Assembly (NCBI RefSeq): GCF_014982975.1
Contig: NZ_JADCKL010000001.1
Span: forward strand, 372,001 to 436,000
DNA: 64,000 nucleotides
Origin: Claveliimonas monacensis
Lineage (GTDB): Bacteria; Bacillota; Clostridia; Lachnospirales; Lachnospiraceae
Reading direction: 5' to 3'
Shown: positions 26,358-34,359 of the stretch, piece by piece
Layout: every line of letters begins with the position of its first letter
Position numbering within the stretch: the stretch's first letter is position 1
Translations under genes and position numbers: made by a program
Notes under the pieces: generated by a model
Told to the model about the DNA's origin: nothing
What the model saw: only the letters and a program-made list of their open reading frames with translations
Databases searched by the model: none

Positions 26358-27647
26358 ATGTTTGCAGACAGAGCAAAAATATTTATCCGCTCCGGCAAAG
26401 GCGGAGACGGACATGTTAGCTTCCGACGGGAGCTCTACGTCCCCAACGGCGGCCCGGACGGCGGTGACGGAGGCCGTGGAGGCGACGTGATCTTTGAGGT
26501 GGATGAAGGTCTCAACACCCTCCAGGATTTCCGCCACAAAAGAAAATACGCAGCAAAAGACGGGGAGCCGGGAGGCAAGAGAAGATGCCACGGCGCTGAT
26601 GCGGACGATATCGTACTGAGAGTACCGGAGGGCACGGTCATCAAAGAGGCACAGTCCGGCAAGGTCATTGCGGACATGTCCGGCGATAACCGCAGGCAGG
26701 TCATCCTGAAAGGCGGCCGGGGAGGCCTTGGCAACCAGCATTTTGCCACAGCTACCATGCAGATCCCCAAGTACGCCCAGCCCGGGCAGCCGGCACAGGA
26801 ACTGTGGGTAAACCTGGAGCTCAAAGTCATTGCGGACGTGGGACTGGTCGGTTTCCCCAATGTAGGGAAATCCACTTTCCTTTCCAGAGTCACCAACGCA
26901 AAGCCGAAGATCGCCAACTACCACTTCACCACGCTGAGTCCCAATCTGGGTGTGGTGGACATGCCGGGAACGAGGGGATTTGTCATCGCCGACATCCCTG
27001 GACTCATCGAGGGAGCATCTGAGGGAGTGGGACTTGGACACGAATTTCTCCGCCATATCGAGCGCACCAAGCTCATCATCCATGTGGTGGATGCAGCCGG
27101 TACAGAGGGACGCGACCCGGTGGAGGATATTCGCAAGATCAACGCGGAGCTTCATGCCTACAATCCGGAGATCGCAGGAAGGCCGCAGATCATCGCGGCC
27201 AACAAGATCGATGCCATCTACCGGGAAGAAGGGCAGGAGAGCCCTGTAGAGCGTCTGAAGAGGGAATTTGAGCCCGAGGGCATCCCTGTATTCCCCATAT
27301 CAGGCGTGACGGGAGAGGGCATACAGGAGCTTCTGTACGAAGTGTCCAGAAGACTGGATGAGCTGGACGACGAGCCTGTTATCTTCCAGCAGGAATACTT
27401 CCCGGAGGACGAGCTGATCTACGAAGACCTCCCCTACACCGTGGAGAAGGAAGACGATATCTACGTTGTGGAGGGGCCCAAGATCGAGAAGATGCTGGGA
27501 TACACAAACCTGGACTCAGAGAAGGGATTCCAGTTTTTCCAGAAGTTCCTCAAGGACACTGGCATACTGGAGGAGCTGGAGGCCAAAGGCATCCAGGAAG
27601 GCGACACCGTGCGCATGTACGGACTTCAGTTTGATTATTATAAATAG
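26358..27647 (+). CDS. obg: Obg GTPase (CgtA/ObgE)
   Basis: 429 residues. An N-terminal glycine-rich Obg fold (about 1-158) is followed by a G domain with GFPNVGKST (G1), DIPG (G3) and ANKID (G4), and by a C-terminal OCT domain (about 350-429) typical of Gram-positives. It assists 50S assembly and responds to ppGpp. It leads the series obg-yhbY-nadD-yqeK-rsfS. Confidence 0.96.
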   Translation: MFADRAKIFIRSGKGGDGHVSFRRELYVPNGGPDGGDGGRGGDVIFEVDEGLNTLQDFRHKRKYAAKDGEPGGKRRCHGADADDIVLRVPEGTVIKEAQSGKVIADMSGDNRRQVILKGGRGGLGNQHFATATMQIPKYAQPGQPAQELWVNLELKVIADVGLVGFPNVGKSTFLSRVTNAKPKIANYHFTTLSPNLGVVDMPGTRGFVIADIPGLIEGASEGVGLGHEFLRHIERTKLIIHVVDAAGTEGRDPVEDIRKINAELHAYNPEIAGRPQIIAANKIDAIYREEGQESPVERLKREFEPEGIPVFPISGVTGEGIQELLYEVSRRLDELDDEPVIFQQEYFPEDELIYEDLPYTVEKEDDIYVVEGPKIEKMLGYTNLDSEKGFQFFQKFLKDTGILEELEAKGIQEGDTVRMYGLQFDYYK

Positions 27648-27676
27648 TTTTCAGAACAGATAGGAGAGAAGGCAAA

Positions 27677-27967
27677 ATGACAACAAAACAGCGGGCTTAT
27701 TTAAAAAGCCTTGCCATGACCATGGATCCTATTTTCCAGATCGGAAAGAACAGCATGACTCCTGAGCTCACAAAAGCCGTGGACGAGGCGCTGGAGGCGC
27801 GTGAACTCATCAAGGTGAGCGTTCTCCAGAACTGTGCCGACGATCCGAAAGAGCTGGCCTCCATGCTGGCAGAGCGCACCCGGTCACAGGTCGTGCAGGT
27901 CATCGGCAAGAAGATCGTTCTCTACAAAGAGGGCAAAAACGAGAAAAAGAAGATCCAGCTTCCATAA
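27677..27967 (+). CDS. yhbY: YhbY-family RNA-binding protein (CRM domain)
   Basis: 96 residues, a single CRM domain: TTKQRAYLKSLA start, IFQIGKNSMTPELTKAV and the basic C-terminus. It associates with pre-50S particles. It lies between obg and nadD. Confidence 0.92.
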   Translation: MTTKQRAYLKSLAMTMDPIFQIGKNSMTPELTKAVDEALEARELIKVSVLQNCADDPKELASMLAERTRSQVVQVIGKKIVLYKEGKNEKKKIQLP

Positions 27968-27988
27968 AAAGATCAAAGGAGGTCCTTT

Positions 27989-28600
27989 ATGAAGATCGGG
28001 ATCATGGGGGGGACATTCGATCCGGTCCACAACGGTCACCTGACTCTGGCAGAATATGCCTGCCGGGATTATCAGCTTGACCAGGTCTGGTTCATGCCCA
28101 ACGGAAATCCTCCCCACAAAGATAATAAGAATATCGTCTCTACGCCCCGGGAGAGGGCTTACATGGTCTCACTTGCCATCAGTGGACACCGGAATTTCCG
28201 CCTGGAAGACTATGAGCTCAGGCGCAAGGATGTGAGCTGTTCTTACCGGACCATGGAGTACTTTAAAAAGCTATATCCGCAGGACCATTTTTATTTTATC
28301 ATCGGCGCCGACTCGCTGTTCTCCCTGGAGCAGTGGGTGCATGTGGAGCGTCTTTTCCCCACCTGCACACTCCTTGCCGCCTTTCGGGGAGACAAGAGCA
28401 GCCGGGAAGTCATGGACAGGCAGATCCAACTGCTGACAGAGAAGTACGATGCGGACATCCGACTGCTTTCCACGCCCCTTGTGGATATATCTTCCCATGA
28501 GCTGCGCCGCATGCTGAAGGACCATGAAAATGTAGATGGTCTCATGCCCAGGGCAGTGGTGGACTATATACAGAAAAAGCAGCTCTATGCATCGCAGTAA
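27989..28600 (+). CDS. nadD: Nicotinate-nucleotide adenylyltransferase
   Basis: 203 residues. It shows GGTFDPVHNGHL (nucleotidyltransferase HxGH region), FMPNGNPPHKD and the late ISSHELRR (ISSTxxR-like) motif. It adenylates nicotinate mononucleotide in NAD synthesis. AAAGGAGG precedes the ATG. Confidence 0.95.
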   Translation: MKIGIMGGTFDPVHNGHLTLAEYACRDYQLDQVWFMPNGNPPHKDNKNIVSTPRERAYMVSLAISGHRNFRLEDYELRRKDVSCSYRTMEYFKKLYPQDHFYFIIGADSLFSLEQWVHVERLFPTCTLLAAFRGDKSSREVMDRQIQLLTEKYDADIRLLSTPLVDISSHELRRMLKDHENVDGLMPRAVVDYIQKKQLYASQ

Positions 28601-28630
28601 GATAAAGAATGTATGAAGGAAGTGTGTGAC

Positions 28631-29227
28631 ATGAATGAAAATATTGATGTAATGCGCAAAAAGGTAAAAAAATATCTGGATAAAAACCGATACAACCACA
28701 CCCTTGGCGTCATGTACACAGCAGGAGCCCTCGCCATGCGCTACGGGACGGACATGGACCGGGCACTGACAGCAGGCCTTCTCCACGACTGCGCCAAGTG
28801 CATCCCTAACGATAAAAAAATCCGGATGTGTAAAAAGAATCATATTTTTATCTCCCCTGCTGAGTACGCCAACCCCTCCCTTCTTCACGCCAAGCTGGGA
28901 GCCTATCTGGCGGCAAGCAAATATCATATAGGAGATCGGAGCATTTTAAATGCCATTGCATGCCACACCACCGGAAAGCCGGAGATGACTCTTCTGGACA
29001 AGATCATCTATATAGCGGATTATATTGAGCCGAACCGGGCAGAGCTTCCCAATATGGCGGAGGCAAGGAGACTGGCTTTTGAGGATATCGACGAGTGCCT
29101 CTACCTTCTCCTTCGGGACTCCCTTGTCTATCTCCAGAGCAGGGGACTTCCTGTGGATCCGGCGACAGAAAAGACCTACAATTATTATAAAAAATATCTC
29201 AGAAAAAAAGAGGAGGAAAGCCTATGA
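28631..29227 (+). CDS. yqeK: YqeK-type HD-domain Ap4A hydrolase
   Basis: 198 residues. The HD motif is in AGLLHDCAK, with an upstream His in NRYNHTLGV and a downstream ACHTTGKPEMTLLDKIIYIADYIEP. Family members cleave diadenosine tetraphosphate symmetrically. An ATG at 28613 is in frame, but GAAGGAAG is correctly spaced for 28631. The stop overlaps the rsfS start (ATGA). The LCP-family gene often found between yqeK and rsfS in relatives is absent. Confidence 0.92.
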   Translation: MNENIDVMRKKVKKYLDKNRYNHTLGVMYTAGALAMRYGTDMDRALTAGLLHDCAKCIPNDKKIRMCKKNHIFISPAEYANPSLLHAKLGAYLAASKYHIGDRSILNAIACHTTGKPEMTLLDKIIYIADYIEPNRAELPNMAEARRLAFEDIDECLYLLLRDSLVYLQSRGLPVDPATEKTYNYYKKYLRKKEEESL

Positions 29228-29580
29228 ACCATGCAGATATGATGGCGCTCACCGCATACCGGGCGCTGGACGAGAAAAAGGGCCGGGATATCCGGATCAT
29301 CAAGATCTCAGACATCTCTGTCATCGCTGACTATTTCGTCATTGTGGACGGCGGAAGTTCCAGCCAGGTGAACGCCCTTGTAGACAACGTAGAAGAGAAG
29401 ATGCATCTGGCCGGATACGCCATGAAGCAGCGCGAAGGCCGGGACGGCACCTGGGTGCTTCTGGATTACGGCGATGTGATCATCCACGTCTTCGACAGCG
29501 AGAATCGCTCCTTCTACAATCTGGAGCGCATCTGGAGCGACGGCCAGGAGATCGACCCGGAAAGCCTCCAGGCAAACTAA
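29224..29580 (+). CDS. rsfS: Ribosome silencing factor RsfS
   Basis: 118 residues. ISVIADYFVIVDGGSSSQVNA and GRDGTWVLLDYGDVIIHVF are characteristic. It binds L14 and blocks subunit joining in starvation. The 4-bp overlap with yqeK indicates coupling, and a terminator follows. Confidence 0.95.
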   Translation: MNHADMMALTAYRALDEKKGRDIRIIKISDISVIADYFVIVDGGSSSQVNALVDNVEEKMHLAGYAMKQREGRDGTWVLLDYGDVIIHVFDSENRSFYNLERIWSDGQEIDPESLQAN

Positions 29581-29597
29581 ATACACAACTGTAAAAG

Positions 29598-29637
29598 GAC
29601 ATCCTTTCTGCCTTTCAGGGCGGGGGATGTCTTTTTT
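29598..29637 (+). terminator. Terminator after rsfS
   Basis: GACATCC (29598-29604) pairs with GGATGTC (29625-29631), followed by six Ts. Confidence 0.8.
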
Positions 29638-29752
29638 GCTGCCCTTAAATATATTTTTCAGAATTGTTTAAAAGATGTTTAACAAATCCATATGAAGTTA
29701 TTAGATCTGCCCGCTAGACTAAATGGCAGAATCATATGAAAGAAGGGATTAG

Positions 29753-29981
29753 ATGGAACGGATCGTTATCATACCGGCGCTGAATCCGGACGAATGTCTG
29801 CGGGAGCTTGTAGAGAGAAACTGGGAGCTTGATAACCAGGTTATGACCGGATGGTGCACACTGGGAGATACTGATACCGGGACTGACGATGACCATCATC
29901 ACCGGCGGGGTGTCCATGATTATCTTCTTCTTTGTGTTTAAGATCATCTTCCCGGAGGGAGAGGCAAAAAAGGAGAAGTAG
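29753..29981 (+). pseudogene. Remnant of a glycosyltransferase gene joined to a membrane-protein tail
   Basis: The ATG has a proper AGAAGGGA site, and the first 30 residues (IVIIPALNPDECLRELVERN, then WELDNQV) match the N-terminus of the GT2 or GT2/GtrA glycosyltransferases of Lachnospiraceae. The similarity then stops near 29842. From about 29847, in another frame, comes a hydrophobic tail (TMTIITGGVSMIIFFFVF) that ends in a Lys/Glu-rich stretch and TAG at 29981. A large internal deletion explains this best. The origin of the tail is unknown, and a genuine tiny membrane protein from ATG 29892 cannot be excluded. Confidence 0.55.
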
Positions 29982-30008
29982 GAGTAAAATAGAAGACAGA
30001 AAAGAACA

Positions 30009-30036
30009 ACGGGAGGCAGCTTTTGCTGCCTCCCGT
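30009..30036. terminator. Hairpin between the remnant (+) and lexA (-)
   Basis: ACGGGAGGCAGC (30009-30020) pairs perfectly with GCTGCCTCCCGT (30025-30036) around TTTT. The flanks are T-rich on both strands but not perfect T-runs. It probably ends lexA transcription. Confidence 0.7.
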
Positions 30037-30075
30037 ATAGATTTTTCATTAAAAAATATAATTTCAAAGGAAAAG

Positions 30076-30690
30076 TTAGAAGAACCTGAACACACCAATC
30101 ACTTTTCCAAGGATCTGCACATCCCTCACGATGATGGGATCCATAAAGTCATTCTCCGGCTGCAGGCGGATCATGCCTTCTTCTTTATAGAAAGTCTTGA
30201 CCGTCGCGCCATCCTCGATCAGCGCCACAACCATATCGCCGTTTGAAGCAGTATGCTGCTCCTCCACAAGAACGTAATCCCCGTCCAGGATACCGGCGTT
30301 GATCATGCTTTCTCCCTTTACTGTCAGCATAAATGTATTGTTATTCGGAAGCATCTCCACCGGGATAGGGAAGTAGTTCTCAATATTCTCCTGAGCCAGA
30401 ATAGGCTCCCCAGCTGCCACACGTCCCACAAGTGGTACATTGGTCACTTCCCGCCTGGTAAGATTAAACGTATCATCCAGGATCTCAATGGCCCTCGGCT
30501 TGGTGGGGTCTCTTCTGATATATCCGTTCTTCTCCAATGTCTCCAGGTGAGAGTGGACAGAAGAGGTGGATTTCAGATGAACCGCCTCACATATATCGCG
30601 CACTGACGGCGGAAACCCTCTCGTCAGGATCTGATCCTTTATAAACTCCAATATTTCTTTCTGCTTCGGGCTGATCTTTCCCTGAGACAT
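30076..30690 (-). CDS. lexA: LexA repressor
   Basis: 204 residues. The N-terminal winged helix (about 1-70; [17 protein letters not shown]) is followed by the self-cleavage site Ala93-Gly94 (VAAGEP) and the catalytic Ser128 (GESM) and Lys165 (TVKTF). It represses the SOS regulon until RecA filaments trigger cleavage. The frame is open to 30717, but ATG 30690 ([10 protein letters not shown]) follows a GGGGG site with normal spacing. LexA boxes lie between it and the divergent LysM gene. Confidence 0.96.
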   Translation of the reverse strand: MSQGKISPKQKEILEFIKDQILTRGFPPSVRDICEAVHLKSTSSVHSHLETLEKNGYIRRDPTKPRAIEILDDTFNLTRREVTNVPLVGRVAAGEPILAQENIENYFPIPVEMLPNNNTFMLTVKGESMINAGILDGDYVLVEEQHTASNGDMVVALIEDGATVKTFYKEEGMIRLQPENDFMDPIIVRDVQILGKVIGVFRFF

Positions 30691-30762
30691 AAGTTTTCCC
30701 CCTTGTAATCTGTACATTTAAAAATTTACTATTAACATTTTATCATACAGATTTACAAAAGG

Positions 30763-30776
30763 CAAACAAATGTTTA
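30763..30776. promoter_or_regulatory. Degenerate LexA-box-like site
   Basis: CAAACAAATGTTTA resembles the Gram-positive box (CGAACRNRYGTTYG) with weakened ends. It lies 73-86 bp upstream of the lexA ATG and could serve autoregulation. Confidence 0.4.
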
Positions 30777-30807
30777 GAAAATATGTTCGATTTTTTGTCC
30801 CGAACTA

Positions 30808-30836
30808 TTGACAAACAAATGTTCGTATAATATAAT
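30808..30836 (+). promoter_or_regulatory. Perfect sigma-A promoter of the SOS LysM gene
   Basis: TTGACA (30808-30813), 17-bp spacer, TATAAT (30831-30836). A LexA box fills the spacer, so the very strong promoter would be shut off unless LexA is cleaved. Confidence 0.85.
30812..30825. promoter_or_regulatory. LexA box 1
   Basis: CAAACAAATGTTCG; its reverse complement CGAACATTTGTTTG fits CGAAC-N4-GTTYG. It overlaps the promoter spacer. Confidence 0.8.
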
Positions 30837-30850
30837 CAGAGACACAGAGA

Positions 30851-30863
30851 GAACGAATGTTCG
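30851..30863. promoter_or_regulatory. LexA box 2
   Basis: GAACGAATGTTCG; its reverse complement CGAACATTCGTTC fits the Gram-positive LexA consensus. It lies just after the predicted transcription start of the LysM gene. Confidence 0.75.
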
Positions 30864-30943
30864 AAATGTATAAGTGCACTTTTTAAGGGAAACGAAACAA
30901 AAGAGGGTTAAATTTTATTTAACGAAGAAGAGGGGAATATGAG

Positions 30944-31312
30944 ATGAACGCACACAGATTACACGCAGCAAGCAAAAGAAGAAGAGAAGTATACAGGGAA
31001 AAACTGATCCTGGTCACAGCGGCCGTTCTTATTGCAGTGTTCTGCAGCATATTTGTGGCAGCTAAAGGGATGAGGTTTGTGCAGGCCCAGGACCGTTCAG
31101 AAGTATCAGAGACTACTTATAAATATTATAAAAGCATTGAGCTTGAAGCCGGCGACACCCTCTGGGATATCGCCGAGACATACGCCGATGCGTGCGGACT
31201 TTCTGTTCAGGAGTACGTACAGGAGCTCAAGGATATCAATGGACTTAATGGCGATTTGATCCATGAAGATCATCACCTCACCATCGTATACTGTGATACA
31301 GTATACAAATAG
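30944..31312 (+). CDS. YneA-like SOS cell-division inhibitor (membrane helix plus LysM)
   Basis: 122 residues. A basic N-terminus is followed by one membrane helix (about 21-39, LILVTAAVLIAVFCSIFVA), and a LysM domain (about 65-115; LEAGDTLWDIAETYA) binds peptidoglycan outside. Divergence from lexA, the LexA-controlled promoter and the domain plan match Bacillus YneA, which delays division during DNA damage. Sequence identity was not tested, so the name is by architecture and context. Confidence 0.85.
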   Translation: MNAHRLHAASKRRREVYREKLILVTAAVLIAVFCSIFVAAKGMRFVQAQDRSEVSETTYKYYKSIELEAGDTLWDIAETYADACGLSVQEYVQELKDINGLNGDLIHEDHHLTIVYCDTVYK

Positions 31313-31627
31313 ACAACAAAGATCCGCACTCAGATCTTTTATCTTACGATATATAGGCTTTCTAAAGCTTTATATATAATTATACACTCACCCAAGGACG
31401 GTATCTCAATATGTTTCTTCCTGTTCATGCAACAGCAGAAGGGACAGAGGGGATACCGTCCATTTTGTCTGTATGTCATATGTGCCTTATATGGATCTTT
31501 TGTATCCGAAATATATCTATACGTAAAATACCGATTTTTCCAAAAGATATAGACAAACATGTCCGTATCCAGTATAATTTCTGTGTGGGATTATAAATGA
31601 TTATATAAAAAGGAGGTTTTTTCTATT
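31313..31627. other. 315-bp gene-free region with hairpin and promoter
   Basis: No convincing gene. It is AT-rich, except for a long inverted repeat at 31396-31461 and a promoter-like pair before the recombinase gene (TAGACA 31550-31555, 17 bp, TATAAT 31573-31578). A second TATAAT at 31375-31380 lies just before the hairpin but has no clear -35 box. Confidence 0.6.
31396..31461. other. Long imperfect hairpin, terminator or small structured RNA
   Basis: GGACGGTATC (31396-31405) pairs with GATACCGTCC (31452-31461). Inside, CTGTT and AACAG form a further stem. ATTTTGTCTG follows, a weak T-tract. It may end the LysM gene transcript, or be the 3' part of a small RNA. Confidence 0.5.
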
Positions 31628-32689
31628 ATGGCAGATACAAAGACTTACCATGAGCAGACAGTCATTGACTACACGCTGCGTCTCAGGGAGATACTGAAGA
31701 CCCTGCCTCCGTTTGCCCGTGATTTCTTTCGGGCCATTGAACCTCATTCATCTATCCGTACACGCATGAATTATGCCTATGATATCCGTGTCTTTTTTCA
31801 CTTTCTGATGGAGAACAATCCAGTGTACAAAAATTACTCCATGGACCAGTTCAAAGTCTCTGATCTGGATAACCTGGAGCCTGTGGACATTGAGGAATAC
31901 TTGGAGTATCTGAAGGTATACAGGCGCGACGACGATGAACTGATGACCAACGGTGAAAAAGGTCTTGCCAGAAAGATGTCTGCCCTGCGAAGCTTTTACG
32001 GTTATTATCACAAACATCAGTATATCAGCAACAATCCGACACTTCTTGTAGATATGCCAAAACAGCACGAAAAGGCGATCATCCGCCTTGACCCGGACGA
32101 GGTGGCTCTCCTGCTTGATTATGTCGAGTCATGCGGAAACAGTCTGACAGGTCAGGCAAAAGTCTATTATGAAAAGACAAAGGAAAGAGACCTGGCCATC
32201 CTGACACTCCTTTTGGGAACCGGCATCCGTGTCTCTGAGTGCGTAGGGCTTGATCTGCTGGATGTTGATTTTAAGAACAATGGTATTACGATCACAAGGA
32301 AGGGCGGCAATCAGATGGTTGTCTATTTTGGCCCGGAGGTAGAACAGTCTCTCAGGACATATATGGAGGGAAGCCGCAAGGCTGCTACTCCTCTCCCCGG
32401 TCACGAGAACGCCCTCTTCCTCTCCACCCAGCGCCGGCGCATGGGTGTGCAGGCAGTGGAGAATATGGTGAAAAAATATGCCCGCCAGGTAACACCGGGC
32501 AAGAAGATCACCCCTCACAAATTGCGCAGTACCTACGGTACATCCCTCTACAAAGAGACCGGTGACATTTATCTTGTGGCTGATGTCCTTGGACATAAAG
32601 ATGTAAATACTACCAGGAAGCATTACGCAGCTATTGATGAAAACAGACGCCGGCAGGCAGCGTCCGCAGTGCGGCTGCGTGAAAAATAG
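31628..32689 (+). CDS. Tyrosine recombinase, XerC/XerD type
   Basis: 353 residues. An N-terminal SAM-like core-binding domain (about 10-145) is followed by the catalytic domain with Arg201 (GTGIRVSE), Lys225, His297-x-x-Arg300 (HKLR), His323 (LGHKD) and nucleophile Tyr333. All six catalytic residues are present. No phage genes or attachment sites adjoin it, and its place beside lexA looks chromosomal, so a Xer-type housekeeping role is more likely than a phage integrase. A dif site was not identified. Confidence 0.88.
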   Translation: MADTKTYHEQTVIDYTLRLREILKTLPPFARDFFRAIEPHSSIRTRMNYAYDIRVFFHFLMENNPVYKNYSMDQFKVSDLDNLEPVDIEEYLEYLKVYRRDDDELMTNGEKGLARKMSALRSFYGYYHKHQYISNNPTLLVDMPKQHEKAIIRLDPDEVALLLDYVESCGNSLTGQAKVYYEKTKERDLAILTLLLGTGIRVSECVGLDLLDVDFKNNGITITRKGGNQMVVYFGPEVEQSLRTYMEGSRKAATPLPGHENALFLSTQRRRMGVQAVENMVKKYARQVTPGKKITPHKLRSTYGTSLYKETGDIYLVADVLGHKDVNTTRKHYAAIDENRRRQAASAVRLREK

Positions 32690-32757
32690 CCATTAAGTAG
32701 TCATAAAATAATTATGAAAATTGACAGTACAAAAAGAGAAAGGATATACTTATCATT

Positions 32758-33492
32758 ATGAAATTACAGCAGTTGTTGAGCTACACGCGAAAGGCAGTAG
32801 ACGAATACCAGATGATCAATGCGGGGGACCATATTGCGGTGGGCATCTCCGGAGGAAAGGACAGTCTCACCCTCCTCTATGCGCTCCATGGCCTGAGGCG
32901 TTTTTATCCGAACCACTTTGAGCTCAGCGCCATCACCGTAGATCTGGGCTATGAAAAGTGTGACTTTACTCCTGTTAAAAAACTCTGCGAAGAGCTGGAA
33001 GTTCCTTACCGCATTGTGAAGACAGATATCGCCCACATTCTCTTCGAAGAACGCAAAGAGAGCAATCCCTGCTCCCTTTGTGCCAAAATGCGAAAAGGCG
33101 CGCTCAATCAGGCGGTAAAAGAGATGGGCTGCAACAAAGTGGCCTACGCCCATCACAGAGATGACATCATCGAGACCATGCTCCTCTCTCTTATCTTCGA
33201 AGGGCGCTTCTACTCTTTCTCTCCGCGCACATATCTGGACCGGATGGATCTGACTGTCATTCGTCCCATCATGTTTGTGGACGAGGCCGATGTGATCGGT
33301 TTTAAAAATAAGTATGATCTCCCTGTGGTGAAAAGCCGCTGTCCCATCGACGGCTACACCAAGCGCCAGTACGCCAAGGAGCTGGTCCGCCAGCTGAACC
33401 AGGAGCATCCCGGAGCAAAACAGCGGATGTTTACAGCTATCCTGAACGGGAATATCCAGGGCTGGCCAGAGCGGATCATTCACACACGTTAA
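32758..33492 (+). CDS. TtcA-family tRNA thiolation protein
   Basis: 244 residues. The PP-loop SGGKDS is at 31-36, CxxC Cys105/Cys108 (NPCSLCAKMRKG) and a third Cys at 195 (KSRCPIDGY), which together would bind an Fe-S cluster. TtcA makes 2-thiocytidine at tRNA position 32. AAAGGATATACTTATCATT precedes the ATG. A bidirectional terminator follows. Confidence 0.88.
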   Translation: MKLQQLLSYTRKAVDEYQMINAGDHIAVGISGGKDSLTLLYALHGLRRFYPNHFELSAITVDLGYEKCDFTPVKKLCEELEVPYRIVKTDIAHILFEERKESNPCSLCAKMRKGALNQAVKEMGCNKVAYAHHRDDIIETMLLSLIFEGRFYSFSPRTYLDRMDLTVIRPIMFVDEADVIGFKNKYDLPVVKSRCPIDGYTKRQYAKELVRQLNQEHPGAKQRMFTAILNGNIQGWPERIIHTR

Positions 33493-33517
33493 GAGCTTTT
33501 TGTCTCAGACTTTTTTA

Positions 33518-33562
33518 AAGAACGCCGCCCAATGCTTTTCGCATGGACGGCGTTCTTTTCTT
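33518..33562. terminator. Bidirectional terminator
   Basis: AAGAACGCCG (33518-33527) pairs with CGGCGTTCTT (33548-33557). Ts follow on the + strand, and six Ts precede the stem (As on the minus strand). It separates the convergent ttcA-like and cytidylate kinase-like genes. Confidence 0.8.
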
Positions 33563-33586
33563 ACATATTTTTTCTACAAACTGTAA

Positions 33587-34231
33587 TTACAGTTTCTTCT
33601 CCCGATCGCTCTCTTTGATGGCCACAAGATGTTTAATGGCTTCCGCCGTACCGTCTATACCCAGCACGGAGCTGTCCAGGCAGATATCGTAGCTCTCCGC
33701 ATCAGACCATTTCTTATTTGTATAATAATTGTAGTAGCTGGAACGCTGTTTGTCTGTCTTCTGGATCATCTCTTTTGCCTTGGCATCTGTCAGGTTATAG
33801 ATCCTGGCGATCCTGCGTATCCTTGCCTCCATCTTTGCGTGTATGAAGACAGTCAGCACATTGTCAAACTCTTCCAGCGCGTAGTCTGCACAGCGGCCCA
33901 CCAAAATACAGGGACCCTCGCTGGCAATCTTCTTGATAGCGTCAAACTGCGCCAGGAAGACTTTGTGGTTGATCGGCATATCCGTATAACCTCCCGAAGA
34001 ATATCCAAGGGAATACGTATCCATGACAAGAGAATAAAGAAAACTGTTGGTGGGCTTTTCATCGTGCGCTTCAAACAGTTCCTCGCAGATGCCGCTCTCC
34101 TTGGCTGCCCGGTTCAGCATCTCCTTATCGTACAGCTTGATCCCAAAATCTTTGGCGATCTTATATCCGATCTCGCGGCCAGCGCTTCCAAATTCTCTCC
34201 CTATCGTAATAATCGTATTGGTCTTTTCCAT
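33587..34231 (-). CDS. Cytidylate kinase-like protein
   Basis: 214 residues of the cytidylate-kinase-like family common in Lachnospiraceae. The nucleotide loop reads GREFGSAGREIG, followed by LYDKEMLNRAAKESG, and CILVGRCADY in the middle. The natural substrate is not certain; it is not the canonical cmk. A GTG at 34240 is in frame, but AAGGAG fits the ATG at 34231 better. Confidence 0.85.
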   Translation of the reverse strand: MEKTNTIITIGREFGSAGREIGYKIAKDFGIKLYDKEMLNRAAKESGICEELFEAHDEKPTNSFLYSLVMDTYSLGYSSGGYTDMPINHKVFLAQFDAIKKIASEGPCILVGRCADYALEEFDNVLTVFIHAKMEARIRRIARIYNLTDAKAKEMIQKTDKQRSSYYNYYTNKKWSDAESYDICLDSSVLGIDGTAEAIKHLVAIKESDREKKL

Positions 34232-34316
34232 ACTACCCACGCTCCTTCTTGTTGATCCTGTCAGTACACACTTAGAATTAAGTACTAATGTATGGATGCT
34301 TTTTTATTTATTAAGC

Positions 34317-34345
34317 ATTATACAACAATTTGCCGGAAATGTATA
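34317..34345 (-). promoter_or_regulatory. Promoter of the cytidylate kinase-like gene
   Basis: Minus strand: TATACA (34345-34340), 17 bp, perfect TATAAT (34322-34317), about 85 bp before the start. Confidence 0.55.
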
Positions 34346-34359
34346 GAATTTTACGAAAA

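Noticed and set aside
31628-32689. Recombinase considered as phage or island integrase
   Set aside because: No phage genes, attachment repeats or cargo nearby; conserved-looking place beside lexA favours a housekeeping Xer role.
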